From Hepsetus odoe (lineage: Eukaryota > Chordata > Actinopteri > Characiformes > Hepsetidae): DNA of 64,000 nucleotides. The notes beneath the pieces are model-generated. The model saw nothing but the letters and a program-made list of their open reading frames with translations, was not told where the DNA came from and did no database searches. Made by a program: the position numbers and the translations under genes. The stretch covers positions 3,443,626 through 3,507,625 of the forward strand of contig CM029383.1 in the NCBI GenBank assembly GCA_017165825.1. Direction: 5' to 3'. This document shows positions 1 through 12,600 of the stretch, in pieces. How positions within the stretch are numbered: position 1 is the first letter of the stretch; every line of letters starts with the position of its first letter.

Positions 1-619
1 ACCCAAATGCAGCCTTTTACTATTTGTAGGTTCTACCTGTAGTATACGAAAAAAGATAATGCAACCTGTATCACAACAAAGCAAACTGTATAGATTTACA
101 TTTTTACCTTGCATGGAAAAGGCTTTTATTTTACTTTCTTCGGATGCTGTATCAAGTTTTTGCTTCTAGAACAGTAATGAAACACAAATGAGCATTACTC
201 TGCCATACAGGAACACAATTAAAATAATTAACTTTGAAAAATACCATGTAAGAATGAATGAGTGAAACAGTATTAATGAATTTTAATCAAATCGCTAAAG
301 AAATGTCGCCAGACAGCTCTAAAAAATTAAATAAAACTAAATATAACTGAAAACAATCATCAGTGTCATTTATCCATAAGCTGCCATATTGAGCAGAATT
401 TTATCTATAAAAAAAGACATGTATTGACATAAAACAGCAACTCTGAATCCTGAATTAAAGCATTATTACAACCAGTTCTACGATATTTAGAAAATGTTTC
501 ATTTTCAGTTTAGTTTTTAGTGAAGTGATGAAAACTGAAGGGGTAGGTGTGTGCTAAGAGCTGGGAGATCACTAATGACCATGCAGCAAGCCAATAATCT
601 TCAGAAAATTGGAGCATAC
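1..619 (-). other. clip1 intron, left edge of window
   Basis: Sequence after the donor site (GTATGC on the minus strand, positions 619-614) of the last clip1 exon seen. AT-rich, with no further exon recognised. Confidence 0.6.
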
Positions 620-3600
620 CAAGTTGTTCAGCTGATGCTGAAGGGAGGTATTCTCCTGATCAGAAGAGCTGAGTCGCTGCTGAAGGAGAAGCACCTCTTT
701 CTGTTTGGCCTCCAGCTCACTGCTCAGCTCCTTAACCTTTAAGAAAACAAGATGCAATGATCAATAAACCACATACATTATAAACACTGATTCCTGTTTG
801 CTAAACCCACTACTGTAAAGTTCTGTGTAGTACATCTGCTTCACTGATGACATGAATTTTCATTAAGTGAATAAGTATTTGACCCTTTTGTCCTGTAATG
901 GAGGTGAGGATGATCCAGCTTCTGCTCGCTGAGATCGTAGACGTAGCTGCAGCTCAGCAACTTCCTTTTCTAACTCCATGATCCGCGATCTCTCAGACAC
1001 TGTAGCCACCTATAATACAACATTTAGGAATTGACTTAAGCTACTTTGTACTGTCAGACACATTGCTCATAGTAATGCACAAGCAACAATGCATGTTTAG
1101 CATGTTTAGTTGCACCTGCTTGCTCTGTGGTGCAAGGGTGGCTTTTATTAACATGATGTTCAGTAGGCACTGGGATATACAAACACTGTATGCACATATG
1201 GTTAGAATTTTTAAACTTTCTTTCACTTGTTGAATACTTTCTCATTTTCCTGCCATCTTGTCAAGCACTTTATTGAAGTGTAAAACACCAAACCTACCTC
1301 ACTCCATCATGCAAAGAAAAGGCAAAATGTAACAAACACATGAGGAACTGACACAAGTCCCAAGACAGCTCATGCAAACTCCCTTGTCGAGACGCCTGCC
1401 TTATTTGAAAGTGCAAGACTGAATTACCCTAGTATCCTCTAACTCCCTCTGGAGTTTATCAGCTTTGGTCTTTTCAAAGAGAAGGCTCTGTTCGAGCTCC
1501 TTAATGTGGGCATGCTCCAGTTTGGTCTGCGTCTGTTAGTAGAGAGAGGAGGGGAGAAAGAGAGAAGAGCAGCGCTGCAGTCACATGCAAGCCCAAAGCC
1601 AAGTACGAAGAGTCTCATGCAGGCCTTGACATCATCCTCTGCTATGAATGAGGGCAAAGAGAGCAGTGGCACAAGGGCTATGTGAGTGGAAAGAAGAAGG
1701 TGGATTGTGGACAAGGAAAAACCACAAAAAACTAATAAAAGCAAATTCGTCTTTTTCAAAGCAAAAATGAAATGAAAAGAGAACCATGCAAACAAATGAA
1801 TGAACAAACGAACGATTAAATGAATGAACAAATGAATGAACAAAATGAATGAATGAACAAATGAATGAATAAATGAACAAACGAATGAATGAAAGAAACA
1901 AGGTGAAGGAAACATCTAGCAGATGTTTCTAAATTATCATGTTAATTATATCTAGAGTACCAGTCAAAGGTTTTCAAAAATATGAAATAACACATACAGA
2001 GTTATGATTATGTAGTGGTCTCAATGTGTTGCACAAATAAAACTACCCTCTTCCAATAAAATAAAAGATACATATATGCTAAGACACTGTGTTAAAAACT
2101 ACTCTTGATGAAGTATTTCAACAAAATCTTCCTTCCTTTTAATAAATAATTAAAAATTTGTTAAATGTTTTTGTCTTGTATATAGTTTTGACTATAATCA
2201 TCAACTCTATTTGTGTTTGACTTTGCAACCAATTTTACTTGTATGTTAGTCTTAGTTCTAAGAGGTTATGAAAAAAGCATATCTAATGACAATTCAACAT
2301 AAGCTTTGCCTAAACTATAGCCTGATTGTAAAAATATATTATAATGTAAAAAAGTAGCATTAAATTTATTTTCTGTAACCTTTCTGCCACAACAATCTTA
2401 TTTTTAACATTTTTCTTGGAGTGATTGAGCAAAAATTAAATTAGAAAATTAAGTAAAAGCAAAAATACATGTTTTAACTGTCCATAAAAAGTTTTTTTTC
2501 TTTAAGGTACACTTATGACATACTGTATGAGGTTTTATGTAACAAAAATGTGTGTTATTCATATTTATATTACCATTTCAAACGAAAAAACTACAAATGT
2601 CAATTATTGCTATTTCTGTAGTCCAAAAAAATCTATGTATTTATATTTGCATTTTTCATGACAAAAAAAAAGAGAATTAAAAATTAAAAATGAGCTAGTT
2701 AGGCATCTTAATTTTCAATAAGCCAATATACTTCCATTCAATTCTGGGATTACTAAATACTTGATCAGTCAAATTCTAAAATAGGAATGGTTGTGTGTTT
2801 CAAAATGATTACTTTAAGAAGTATATCCATCTGCTTTTCATAGAACAGAGGTGAGAGTATCACTTTACCTCCAGATCACCTTTGGTAATGCAAGCTTCCT
2901 CTACCCGGAACTGAAGGTCCTCTACTTTCCTGTGCAGAAGAACAAAAGACACTTAATTAATATTTATTTGTACCTTTTTACTTTGATTATATTACACCAC
3001 AGAATAAAGGACAGTTGGAGTCTTCACCTTTTTTCCTCTTCAAGCTGATTCAACAACTCCACTTTTTCCCTGTCTGCCGTCTCCACAAGCCTGCGTAACT
3101 GGTCCAACTTTGCCTCCATCTCAAGGGCATACTTGAAACAAAAATATACAAAACCACAAATATGCACATTCCTAAATATACTTTATGAGTCCCCCCAAAA
3201 ATCACAAATGAAATCATCTTGATTAATCTTTGTTCATTTCAAAATAACAACAATAATAATCTAAAAAAAATCTTACCTGTTCCTGGCCTTGTCTGAGCAA
3301 GGCAAGTTCTTGCTGCACCTCAACCGCATGGCTGGTAGCTTTGGCCACTTCTGTTCTCTCAAGATCTCGCTCAGCCAGGAGCTGTTCTATGTGCTGCTGT
3401 TTCTCCTTCAGAGCTTCCTGCATGGCTGTAGTCCCAGAGATCTTCCGTGAGTAACGAGATGATGTCTCTGTCAGCTTGGCAACAAAAGATCAGAAAACAT
3501 CTGTAAGTAATTATTATCTGTGAGGAATTATATAATCATTGTCATGTATTTTCAAGACCTTCAAAGGACAGTCTGTACAGTCTGTGTGAAAGGGCTATGG

Positions 3601-6600
3601 TCAGTTATTTTTCTATTTTGCTTTGTTTTGTTTGTAGCTCATTTGTAATGTACCTGATAAGCTAGATTTCAACACATGATTGACATTTGCCAATTTTTAA
3701 TTTTACTTACTGGAGTTTTAACATAACTAACTGATTTATTTAATGTCTTCAATTGATCCTGAAAGGATGGAACGGACACCAATTCTGGTATGTGAAGGAG
3801 TTACCAGGCCTGCACGGCTGGGTTTCCCTCCTATTGAGGAGGCAACGGAGCTCAGGGAGCTGACTGAAGAGGCACTGGGGCTGTGCTGCAGGGTAGATCT
3901 GCGTCTTGAGCTTTTAGCTTTGGTGGTAGAGGGAAAGCCAATGCGAGTCACTTTGTGTGTAGGTGCAAACAGGCCATATTTTGGCAGGCACTGGAAATAC
4001 CTAGCAAACAAAAATAGCATAGAAATACAGGAAAAGGATTCAAACTATAACAATACAAACTGTTAATATTACTATACTATTATTAACTCTTCTCATTATT
4101 TATTAACACTGTCATACCTAGCACCAGCCACTGCTCCATCATTTTTGCCAAGTGGCTCATCAAGCTCCACCCCACACCATTCTCCCTTGGCAAAGTCAGT
4201 CTCACCAAGAAATCGAACAACCCCTGCTTTCGTTCCACCAACCTGTGAGGATGAATGCAATGAATTTGTTGTTGTTCATTCAAAAAATTCTAAAACAATG
4301 TTTCATATAATTTAAGTCATTTTCTTAGATCATTGATCTGGACCCCCACAGGAACACCATATAGCAGGTATTGTTTGGAAAGAGGACTCTTCTCACCCCA
4401 TCAGAGACACTAACATAAAGGTGGCATGTGAATATTAATGATTGAATGACACTGAGCCAGGCCTGGGTTATTAAACACCTCAGCGCTGAGATGAGATAAA
4501 GGATGAATGGGATAAAAAAGCAAAGAAATGATTCGGCGAAAAAAGAGACACCACAGTCGGTGACTGTAAACCACAAACTGCTCTTAAAGTGTTGGTAAGT
4601 GAAGCTGATAAATTGCACAATGAGTTTCAATAAAGGAAGGTATGCTTAAGGATATCTTTAGTGTAACTGAATTAGTCTTTGGTTACTTTTGCCATTTGTT
4701 CCAGTTCTAGCAAGTGCATTAGTTACATTAAACTGTCCCATTGTTGTAAGCCTCAGCTGTCTCCTGATAGCTTACATCACCTTTTATCAACAGGGAATAA
4801 GGAACTTTGCCCAACTTTTCTAACCTGTTGCAAACATGCAGTGACACATTGTGACAGAGGACCCATCTCTCCATCTTTCTCAGCTGCGGGAGTTATTCAC
4901 AAATGACTGGCCAGTTTTAAATAAATCATTCATATTTGTTTTTTTTAATGCAGACAAAACCGTGCCACCGCTGTGCCTATCAATCTACAAAAAGAATCCT
5001 CTGTCACCCACACAAAAGTATTTTATGTTTTCTAATGTTTTAAATGCCATGATGAATCACATGTGAGGGGGCAGATACCAGCACACTTATAGCACATAAA
5101 AAAATATACAACAGTCTACCATAAAACCCTGCACTTCCACTCTCTTCTTTGTGCACCTTATGTGGTGCTATTCACAAAGCACAACTCATCTTTTAAATTA
5201 CTCATCGTAATGAAAAGCACACACGGTAGTTTTATTCAAAAATAAATTTAAAAAATGGCTTTATTATAAAAATGAATATTTTTGTAAGAAGCACTCCCAT
5301 AATTTTTGCTTGTACCTCACGCTTGTCTACCTGGCTGCAGTATGTGCACTAAGCAGCTTAACTCTGTATGGTTATAAAACTTTGTAAGACGACATTTAGG
5401 CTTAAGCCAAGTATTCATGGACATCAGTTTCCATTCACTTAAAAACAAAACTCAAATTTTTAGCACAATATTTGCCACTGTTTTGACAAAATACATAAAT
5501 ATCACACGCTACAATTTTACAATAAAAATGCTGGGGATGAACACTTGGTTAAATTAGTCTGTTTTTGGAGAGATAAACAACTAGTATATAGATATTATAA
5601 GCCCTTTAAAGTTATTAAAGATTATTTCAAACTTTATCTTTGCAAGCACTGTGAGACGATTTGAATCTGAAAACTTGTCATTATCATGTTGTTACAGTGG
5701 TTTTCTTAGCATATTGTTTGCACAAGAGGAACACTAATAAACTGCAGGTTTCCTGATAAAGAGAATAAAATGTTAGCACTCTTTTCTATCAAAATAGCTA
5801 TTGTATCATGTATGTTGTCATAGATTTTATAATAGTCAATTTATGATAGTCATAAATATTTTGATATACTTCCTTTCCACTTCTTCTTATCCACATACAT
5901 TCATCATTCTCCTGTTCAACCTATCCTTTTTTAAACGTCCAACACTTGTAACTGGAGAGTCTTATTCAGCAAATTAAAGTGACTTGGTCTTTTTGAAACA
6001 CAGCACAGCTGTGAAAACACAATAAAATGCAACCTCTGCTTTTCACCCATACACACACATGCAGCAGGGAGCAGGTATTTAAAGCTGCCCGGGAAGCAGT
6101 GACAGGGACAGTACCTTGCTCAAGGGTACCTTAGTACAACTTACTGGTATGGGATCTGAACCCACCTGAACCTGAACCTTCTGATGCTGGGACCTAGTCC
6201 CTAACCACTAGGCCACTGCTGCCCCAGCTAGGATTACTGTACTGGATGGCTTTCAAAAGCTGATTTGTATGTTCTCATCTTGCATCCACAGATTAATTTA
6301 AAAAAATAATCATTTTAATAAAGAAGATGTAAAGTAAACTGGTCCTGTGTCCTGTGCCTGGCAGACCAGTTTTGCCAGTCCTTTATAATGGTAGGCTGCA
6401 TGCGGTATGTAACAGAAAATAGGCTTGCTTTGTGTACCATAATACCAAAACAGTGACACTAAAAAGATACTTATCAGTGTTCCTACTTTTGTTGTTTAAA
6501 AAATATCTCTTTTTTTGGGGTTCATAACAGTATTCAAAACTTCTATAAATGATACAAAAAAATTAAAATCCTTACAAGCACACGATCGCCCATCTTCAGC

Positions 6601-7245
6601 TCCTGTTTCCCCTTCTTCGCTGAGTCGGTCTCAGATAGGTTGGCAACAGACCCACTAGCCACTGTGGCCAGGTTTGTTGAGGTCTTGCTTGCAGTGGCAG
6701 CCTGACTGTCAGCAGCAGTGGTGACAGCAGAAGCCACCGGCCTAGATGAGATTTGTGCACCATTGGTCTCATGCTCAGGGACTGGAGTCCGGGATAGTTT
6801 GGAAGGCCGAGTGAAGATACCTCGTAAGTCCTCACACTGAAAGTACCGCACTCCAGCCACAGAACCATCGTTCTTTCCTATTGGCTCATCCAAAACGATG
6901 CCTGCCCACTGGCCTGGTGCAAACTGGGTGATGCCGACAAACTGAACATAGCCCGGTTTATTTCCATTCACCCACACACGTTCACCCACTGAGAATTCTG
7001 CCACTGAGTCATTAACCACAGGGGTGCCCGCACTTGGGGAAGTTACAGGTTTGGGAGAGGCTGAAAATAAACATAAAAAATAAAGAAATACATCAGTCAG
7101 TGCCATGTCAGTTATGTACTTAAAAATGAAACCTAAACTCTGAATTAACAGTCATACCTGAGGAAGGGGACGTCTTTGTTGGTACACCGCTCGGCTTACT
7201 AATTTTACTGGGTTGCTTGAGACCACTAGGCTTTGGCGTACTCAT
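620..7245 (-). CDS. clip1: CLIP1 (CAP-Gly linker protein, CLIP-170 family), N-terminal half, partial gene
   Basis: Microtubule plus-end tracking protein. Ten coding exons, in reading order: 7245-7158, 7060-6576, 4242-4118, 4000-3805, 3474-3277, 3131-3028, 2929-2869, 1532-1428, 1009-884, 736-620. They join in phase for 535 codons; the gene continues beyond the left edge. The start is the ATG at 7245, giving MSTPKPSGLK, like the CLIP1 N-terminus. Two CAP-Gly domains lie at about residues 54-115 and 186-256, each with the GKNDG motif (residues 91-95 and 223-227) that binds EB1/tubulin C-terminal tails. A serine-rich linker precedes the start of a long coiled coil (ALKEKQQHIEQLLAERDLER and onward). 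CLIP1 is preferred over CLIP2 because of VNGNKPG in the first CAP-Gly and MEAKLDQLR, KELEQSLLFEKTKADKL in the coil. The C-terminal coil and zinc knuckles are outside the window. It may be one of two teleost clip1 paralogs. Confidence 0.93.
1786..1892. repeat. Degenerate AATG-type tetranucleotide microsatellite
   Basis: Runs of gaatgaa, aacaaatgaatg and aacgaa variants within a clip1 intron. It creates spurious minus-strand ORFs rich in FIHS repeats, which are not genes. Confidence 0.8.
4243..6575 (-). other. clip1 intron between the two CAP-Gly-coding exons, 2.3 kb
   Basis: AT-rich intron between the exon ending with the start of the second CAP-Gly (6576) and the exon carrying its core (4242). 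It holds one tRNA-like SINE copy at about 5980-6225 and otherwise no coding or RNA feature that I can see. Confidence 0.6.
5980..6225 (-). mobile_element. tRNA-like SINE (family A), copy 1, reverse orientation
   Basis: Shares a consensus with copies near 11319, 17001, 19727 and 61831: a gtgaaacacagcac-type end, 'cctctgcttttcacccatacacac', 'gcagcaggg', 'accttgctcaagggtacc', and a tRNA-like end reading ccctaaccactaggccactgctgcc. Reverse-complemented, that end reads GGCCTAGTGGTTAGG, a pol III A-box-like sequence. Inserted in a clip1 intron, same strand sense as clip1. Confidence 0.75.
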
Positions 7246-7301
7246 GTTTCCCTGCACTGTGCATGTAAAAGTGCTGGTCTTGCCGGGAAAAGGGGAAACA
7301 T
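7242..7301 (-). promoter_or_regulatory. Upstream ORF overlapping the clip1 start codon (ATGA)
   Basis: Directly upstream of the clip1 ATG on the minus strand is a 20-codon uORF (ATG at 7301-7299; MFPLFPARP...). Its TGA stop at 7244-7242 shares bases with the clip1 ATG at 7245-7243, forming ATGA. Such a geometry can favour termination-reinitiation or reduce translation. It exists in the mRNA only if the 5' UTR exon extends to about 7329, where a plausible splice acceptor (TCTCAAG) is seen. The uORF itself is visible; its function is inferred. Confidence 0.45.
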
Positions 7302-7746
7302 TAGCCGTTCCCTAACATTGGTAGTATTCCTTGAGAGAAAAAAAGAAGCAGTTTGCAGAAAACTAATTAGCAAAATTCCACTCTACCAAGCAGTTTGAAC
7401 TGTTGAGTGTTCAAATGAGAGTCAACTGATTTAAGACCAAAATGTTATTAAAAAACTGCTATTCAGTAGTAACAAAGTACTAATGTCGATATGAAAGCTG
7501 TAGCAATGGCCATAAAAAATGTGGATAAGCAATTCAAAGAAACGAAAAAAAATCACTTTCAGAGGAGTATAGTCTATTTCTTCACCTATATCTTAATGCT
7601 CACATTTTAATGTAAAACAAAGAAATGAATAGCGAACAAATAGCTAGCACTTAACACAGAGGAACCTTGTGTTGAGCAGTTTTGACAGCGCATAAAAGGC
7701 TCACCAAAAGAAAGAACACGTTTAATTCACTTTGGGTTAACCTTAC

Positions 7747-9663
7747 CTAATATTTTGTGACAAATTGTCTTTCTCACTGTCAGCATTTGAACTGGAAGTC
7801 GACTAAACTAAAAGCTTTACTGCGTAGTCAACTTCAGCATGCTAACTGGCGGTCCGGCCACGTAACCCGCCCCGACGGGATAAACAACACGACCAGGGCT
7901 CGTCTCTAAATGTTTGTGGTGTGAATCCTCAATGGTTACAGCTGATCCTTTTTGGAACCGAGCAGAGGCTGAACGCCTCACCTGTGCTGACAGACAGCAC
8001 TCCAGGCCGCCAGTGCAGGAATGTTATGGCTCCATCCTCATGACGGGCTCCGTTACTTCAGTTTTTTCCTCACACAGCCCACTGATGGGTGAGGCCGAGG
8101 CTAATGCTAGCTGTCCATACGGCCAAGCTCCGTCCTCTCACGAAGCAGCTAGCCGAGCTTAGCTTGCATGGATATGGCGCAGTTTCGTTAATATCGCCGA
8201 AGGTATCGAATTTAACGTTTGTGTGAGTCGAAAGCGTTTCCTTATGTAAGAAAAGTGACGACGAGCTTTTCGCTACGCTAGCTAGCCGCCGTCGAGTCTC
8301 GTTGCTATGACAACAGGAGAGCTGCCAGCACGAGTGCCGTGGTGGCTCCGCGTGCGCCCGTCGTTTACTTTTCACAAACCTGCGGCTTTATAGAGCTCCG
8401 GCACCACATCCTTAAACAAAGTCTTAATTCGCTTCAAATACATGGATTTTAGGTACCGGAGTGAACACAAGCGTCATCTGGTAAAAGTGATGGAAAGGAC
8501 AAAGAAATAAACAACTATGACCACAAGAGGGCGGACAAGCACCGGCAAAAACACGGGGGGGGGGGGGTGTTATTACATTAATAAAAAAAAAGAAAAGGAA
8601 ATGATCAGATTTATTCACTGATTCTAGGAACCGGGCAATTGCAACACTGGAGCTGACAATGAAATAGTTCAAAAAATGATCGAATAAATATATTATTGTA
8701 TGTTAAATAAATGCATGCATGCATTTAGATACATATGCATCATAAATACATACAATGTGTCAAAAATCAATAATGCATCCAACAGTAATAAAAAACAGCA
8801 TGTATGTTACATTAAGATACATTATCTGACGAGCATCTTTAATAATAAATGTTGACCTAATGTTGATGAGTGGAGGGCAGGCAGAGCATTAAGTAATCAT
8901 AAGACAAAGCTGTTGAATAAAAATACCATTTCGTTTCCTCTCCACTTTCCATGACTGCGATTGGTGTATAGAGTGGATCCACATGTTAGCCAGCTCTGTA
9001 GATTTTCTGATGCCACGCATCAGTAGGAATAAGGGCAAGTGAGCAGGGGAGAGGACGCTGGGTTGTCGTATTGGAACGCGCCCCGGCCTGTTTGAACGTG
9101 ACCGGCAGGTGGGCGTCTCTCCAGCTTCTCCACGGGGCTGCAGTGACACTGTTCAGGCAAACAAATATGAGTCACTGAAATATGCCCAAATATTGCTTGG
9201 CAGTGGAACATCACTTTACATGTGTGGAGTATTTTCTTGAAGAAGACGAATGGAAGGTAAGCTGGGAGGTTTCTTTTCATGAGAAGGAGCGGAGTGCCAA
9301 TCTACCGATAGTTTATAATTGCCGGAGTGACCATACACACATAACGTGAACCTTTTTTAAGTGTTTTAGTCAGATGTGGAAATACGTGGTAAATGCTGCT
9401 TTCAAAAAAGCACGTTGCTGCACTTTCCAGCAGCTTCCACCTGCCGTGCTGTTTATCAGGCCTGGCTGGTGTTGACCGTTTTTCATCTTTTTCAAAAAAT
9501 AACGGCCATTTTACTGCGTTATTTCACCACACGGTGCAGAAGCATGATTAAATCTGAGTCTATACCCATAAACTGAACGTTTTAATTCCTGCTAGGCGCT
9601 CAGTAAAGCTCTACAGAATGAATTTGTCTTATTTTTGCCTGTTTTGGGGGGTTTTTTCCACAG
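7747..9663. promoter_or_regulatory. Divergent clip1/dusp26 upstream region
   Basis: Non-coding interval between divergently transcribed clip1 and dusp26. The left part (about 7840-8400) is GC- and CpG-richer than the surrounding DNA and contains a minus-strand splice donor candidate (GTAAGG at 7746-7741) that could end the non-coding first clip1 exon. The part from about 8550 to 8900 is AT-rich with a poly-G run at 8556-8568. The right end has a strong splice acceptor (tttttccacag ending at 9663) in front of the dusp26 coding exon, so dusp26 probably has an upstream non-coding exon that I could not place. Exact start sites are not determinable from sequence alone. Confidence 0.45.
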
Positions 9664-9686
9664 CGCCTCACTGAAAATCACCCCCG

Positions 9687-12600
9687 ATGGCGTTTATGTC
9701 CCGATTCTCGCGGTCGCGGAGTAACTCCAGATCCCCCAGCAGAAGGGAGTCCGATAAAGGCTCACCTATTTTAACCATTTCTGAACTCGAACGCCTTCTC
9801 TACACGGGGAAAACAGCCTGCAATCACGCAGATGAGGTCTGGCCGAGGCTTTACATCGGCGACCAGTGAGTATTTCGACGTTTCTGTAACGTTACGAGCT
9901 CTTTTGTGAACGTTAGCATGAAGCTAAGACTCACTTTACCTCAGACGCTGCGACCTGTTGGGTCCAAAAGTCGCCGCTTTTTTCCCCCAAGCACTTTGTC
10001 AGCTACATTTCTTAGATAAATCTCTCCATTCACCACATAAAAAAGTGATATAAACACATTCATTTTGAATAAAACAATTAAAGGTGTTCATTTTATTGTG
10101 AAAGAGACAAGGAAATTTAGTCCAGGGAATTAAAGTGTAAATATGCTAAAACTTATAATTTTTCAGTCACCGTTATACAAAATATATTTCCTGTACTTGG
10201 ATTAGATTCAATGTTTAGTCAAAATGTCTATCTGCTATCTGCACTTTAATGTTCATTTCCACAATGTCAGAAATACAGTAATGGACACAATGTATTAGGA
10301 GCAGACATCTGTTCAGATTAGGAAGAAATTTGTGATAAAACCTTTTGAACATTTTGAAATAGTTTAGCTTCATGCTAAGATAATTCATAAGAAGGAAGTT
10401 TTTAAATAATGTTCAGATATTAAAACATTAACTAGGGAGGCTCATTGATAACCGAATCACCATTAGCAGGTAATTGCTTTAATAATACTTGCCATCATAA
10501 ATCAATATTTGAATTAGAAATGTATGTTATTCATGAAACTGTTTTTAGAACCCTTCAAAAATAAATCTGATGCCTCTGTGTAATGCTAATCCTCAGATAT
10601 ATACAGTACTGTGCAAAAGTTTTAGGCAGGTGTGGAAAAACTGTTGCAAACAAAGAATGCTTTCAAAAATGGAAGTGTTAATCATTTACTTTCATCAATC
10701 TCCAAAATGCAGTGAATGAACAAAAGAGAAATCTAAATCAAATCAATATTTGATGTGAGCACCCATCAATTCTTCTAGGTACACTTGCACACAGTTTTTG
10801 AAGGAACTCGGCTGGATCCAGACATCTTGGATAACTAACCACAGATCTTCTGTGGATGTAGGCTTCCTCACATCCTTCTGTCTCTTCATGTAATCCCAGA
10901 CACACTGGATGATGTTGAGATCAGGGCTCTTTGGGGGCCAGAAGAACTGATGCTGGTTTGAAGGCGAAAGGTAGTAACACCAAATATTGATTTGGTCAAT
11001 AATTTGATCAATAATCGATAAGATTTTTCTTCACTCACTTTGCATTTTGTAAATTGATAAAAATAAACAATCATATATATATATATATATATATAAACAT
11101 ATATATTAAAAAAACAAGGTTTTACAAACAAATAATTTTACACAGTTTCCTCTTAAGTCTAATAAAGACCAGTCAGGATGTTTGGAGTCCACAGAAGGCA
11201 TCTTTAGTGTCAAACTAGAGCCGTGAAGCTTCTTATATTACTTACACTAGAAGACAATTGTCACGCAAATCCATAAATATTACCCTAAACTTTTAACAAC
11301 CAAATCAAACCATATCCACCAGCGGTGGCCTAGTGGTTAGGGCGTTGGCCCCAGATTGGAAGATTGTGGGTTCAATTCCCTCCCCAATGGGTTACCCTGA
11401 GGTATCCTTGAGCAAGATACCGTCCCTGTCACTGCTCCCCAGGCGCTTTCAATAGCTGCCCACTGCTGCACAGTGTTTGAGTGCATGGGTTAAATGTGCT
11501 GTGACAAGGGTTGTCACTTTCACTTTTTTTCACTTTCATTAAAGCGGCACGGACAGTTGTTGTGATTTTGGAAACAGTATGGCTTCTCATACATTTGAAA
11601 ACATTTAGAGAAATTTACAAAGACTAAAAACCTTTTTAAATGGAGTGGTTTTGACCTCAGATTCTAAACTAAGAGCAGAAATGGACTATTAACATGTTTT
11701 GGTTGACCCAGTACGGCTGTTTTTGTTTTTGTCCCCCCCCCCCACCAGGCTGGAAGAGGCAGCACACTTTTGGACCCAACCTTACCATTCACTTTTGTAT
11801 ACATCAAATTTTGGATTAAGTTTTACCAAATAATTTAAGCACAGTTTAAATAAATTGTGCTTATCTTTACCATAGTATAGTTACACATTACTGTAGCATT
11901 AATGCCTGCTAATAACAACTGAACATATTGTAATATTTGCTTATAATAATTTGCTTAACATTGAAAATCCTAAAATTAGCCCAGGAAATAATTGATTTTC
12001 TTGTTTTGTTTTAAATTATCTTTCAGAGATATTGCTTCAGATCGACGAGAGCTTATAAAGCTTGGAATCACTCACATTCTCAACTGCGCCCAGAGCAAAT
12101 GGCGTGGAGGTGCAGAGTATTATGAGGGCATGAATATCACCTACCATGGCATTGAGGCCCATGATTCTCCTTCCTTTGACATGAGTGTTAACTTCTATCC
12201 TGCCGCAGAGTTTATTCATAAAGCACTCAGTATGGGAGGTCAGTCTGAATACACTACATGACAAGAGATAACTTGACCTGTAATTAACCACTTTCTCCAT
12301 CTCTAGTGGCCATTCTGCTGGTGAATTGAAAATTGTCTCAAATATTTTTAATAATATGATCAAGTATTTTAAATTAAATTAGAATTAAAATGAAAGCACA
12401 TTTTAAAGATCCACATTTTAACATTTAATGACAAATCTTACAGTGAAAACTTTTAATTACCACTCTAAGGTTTTGTAGACATATTTGGTTGAGGTGGGCA
12501 TGTTTTTAAGCCAAATTTTAACCCAATATGTTACTTTAGTAAGTCCACTCTCCCCATTTCACAGTGTGTGATGTTTAGCACATGCATCTACTGAAACCAG

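Larger units (their letters stand above)
9866..12026 (+). other. dusp26 intron 1
   Basis: GTGAGT donor after 9865 and ttctttcag-type acceptor at 12026. It contains a Tc1 transposase remnant (10602-10972), an AT microsatellite (about 11075-11095), a SINE (11319-11540) and a poly-C run near 11733-11742. No further coding sequence seen. Confidence 0.7.

Noticed and set aside
1439..1915. 158-codon minus-strand ORF rich in Phe-Ile-His-Ser repeats
   Set aside because: It is a translation of the AATG-type microsatellite running into a real clip1 exon (1428-1532) in the wrong frame.
3743..4066. 107-codon plus-strand ORF
   Set aside because: Antisense shadow of the clip1 CAP-Gly exon at 3805-4000.
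11319..11400. Possible tRNA gene (A box and B box present)
   Set aside because: It cannot fold to a full cloverleaf by eye and continues into the shared SINE body; it is the head of a SINE copy.
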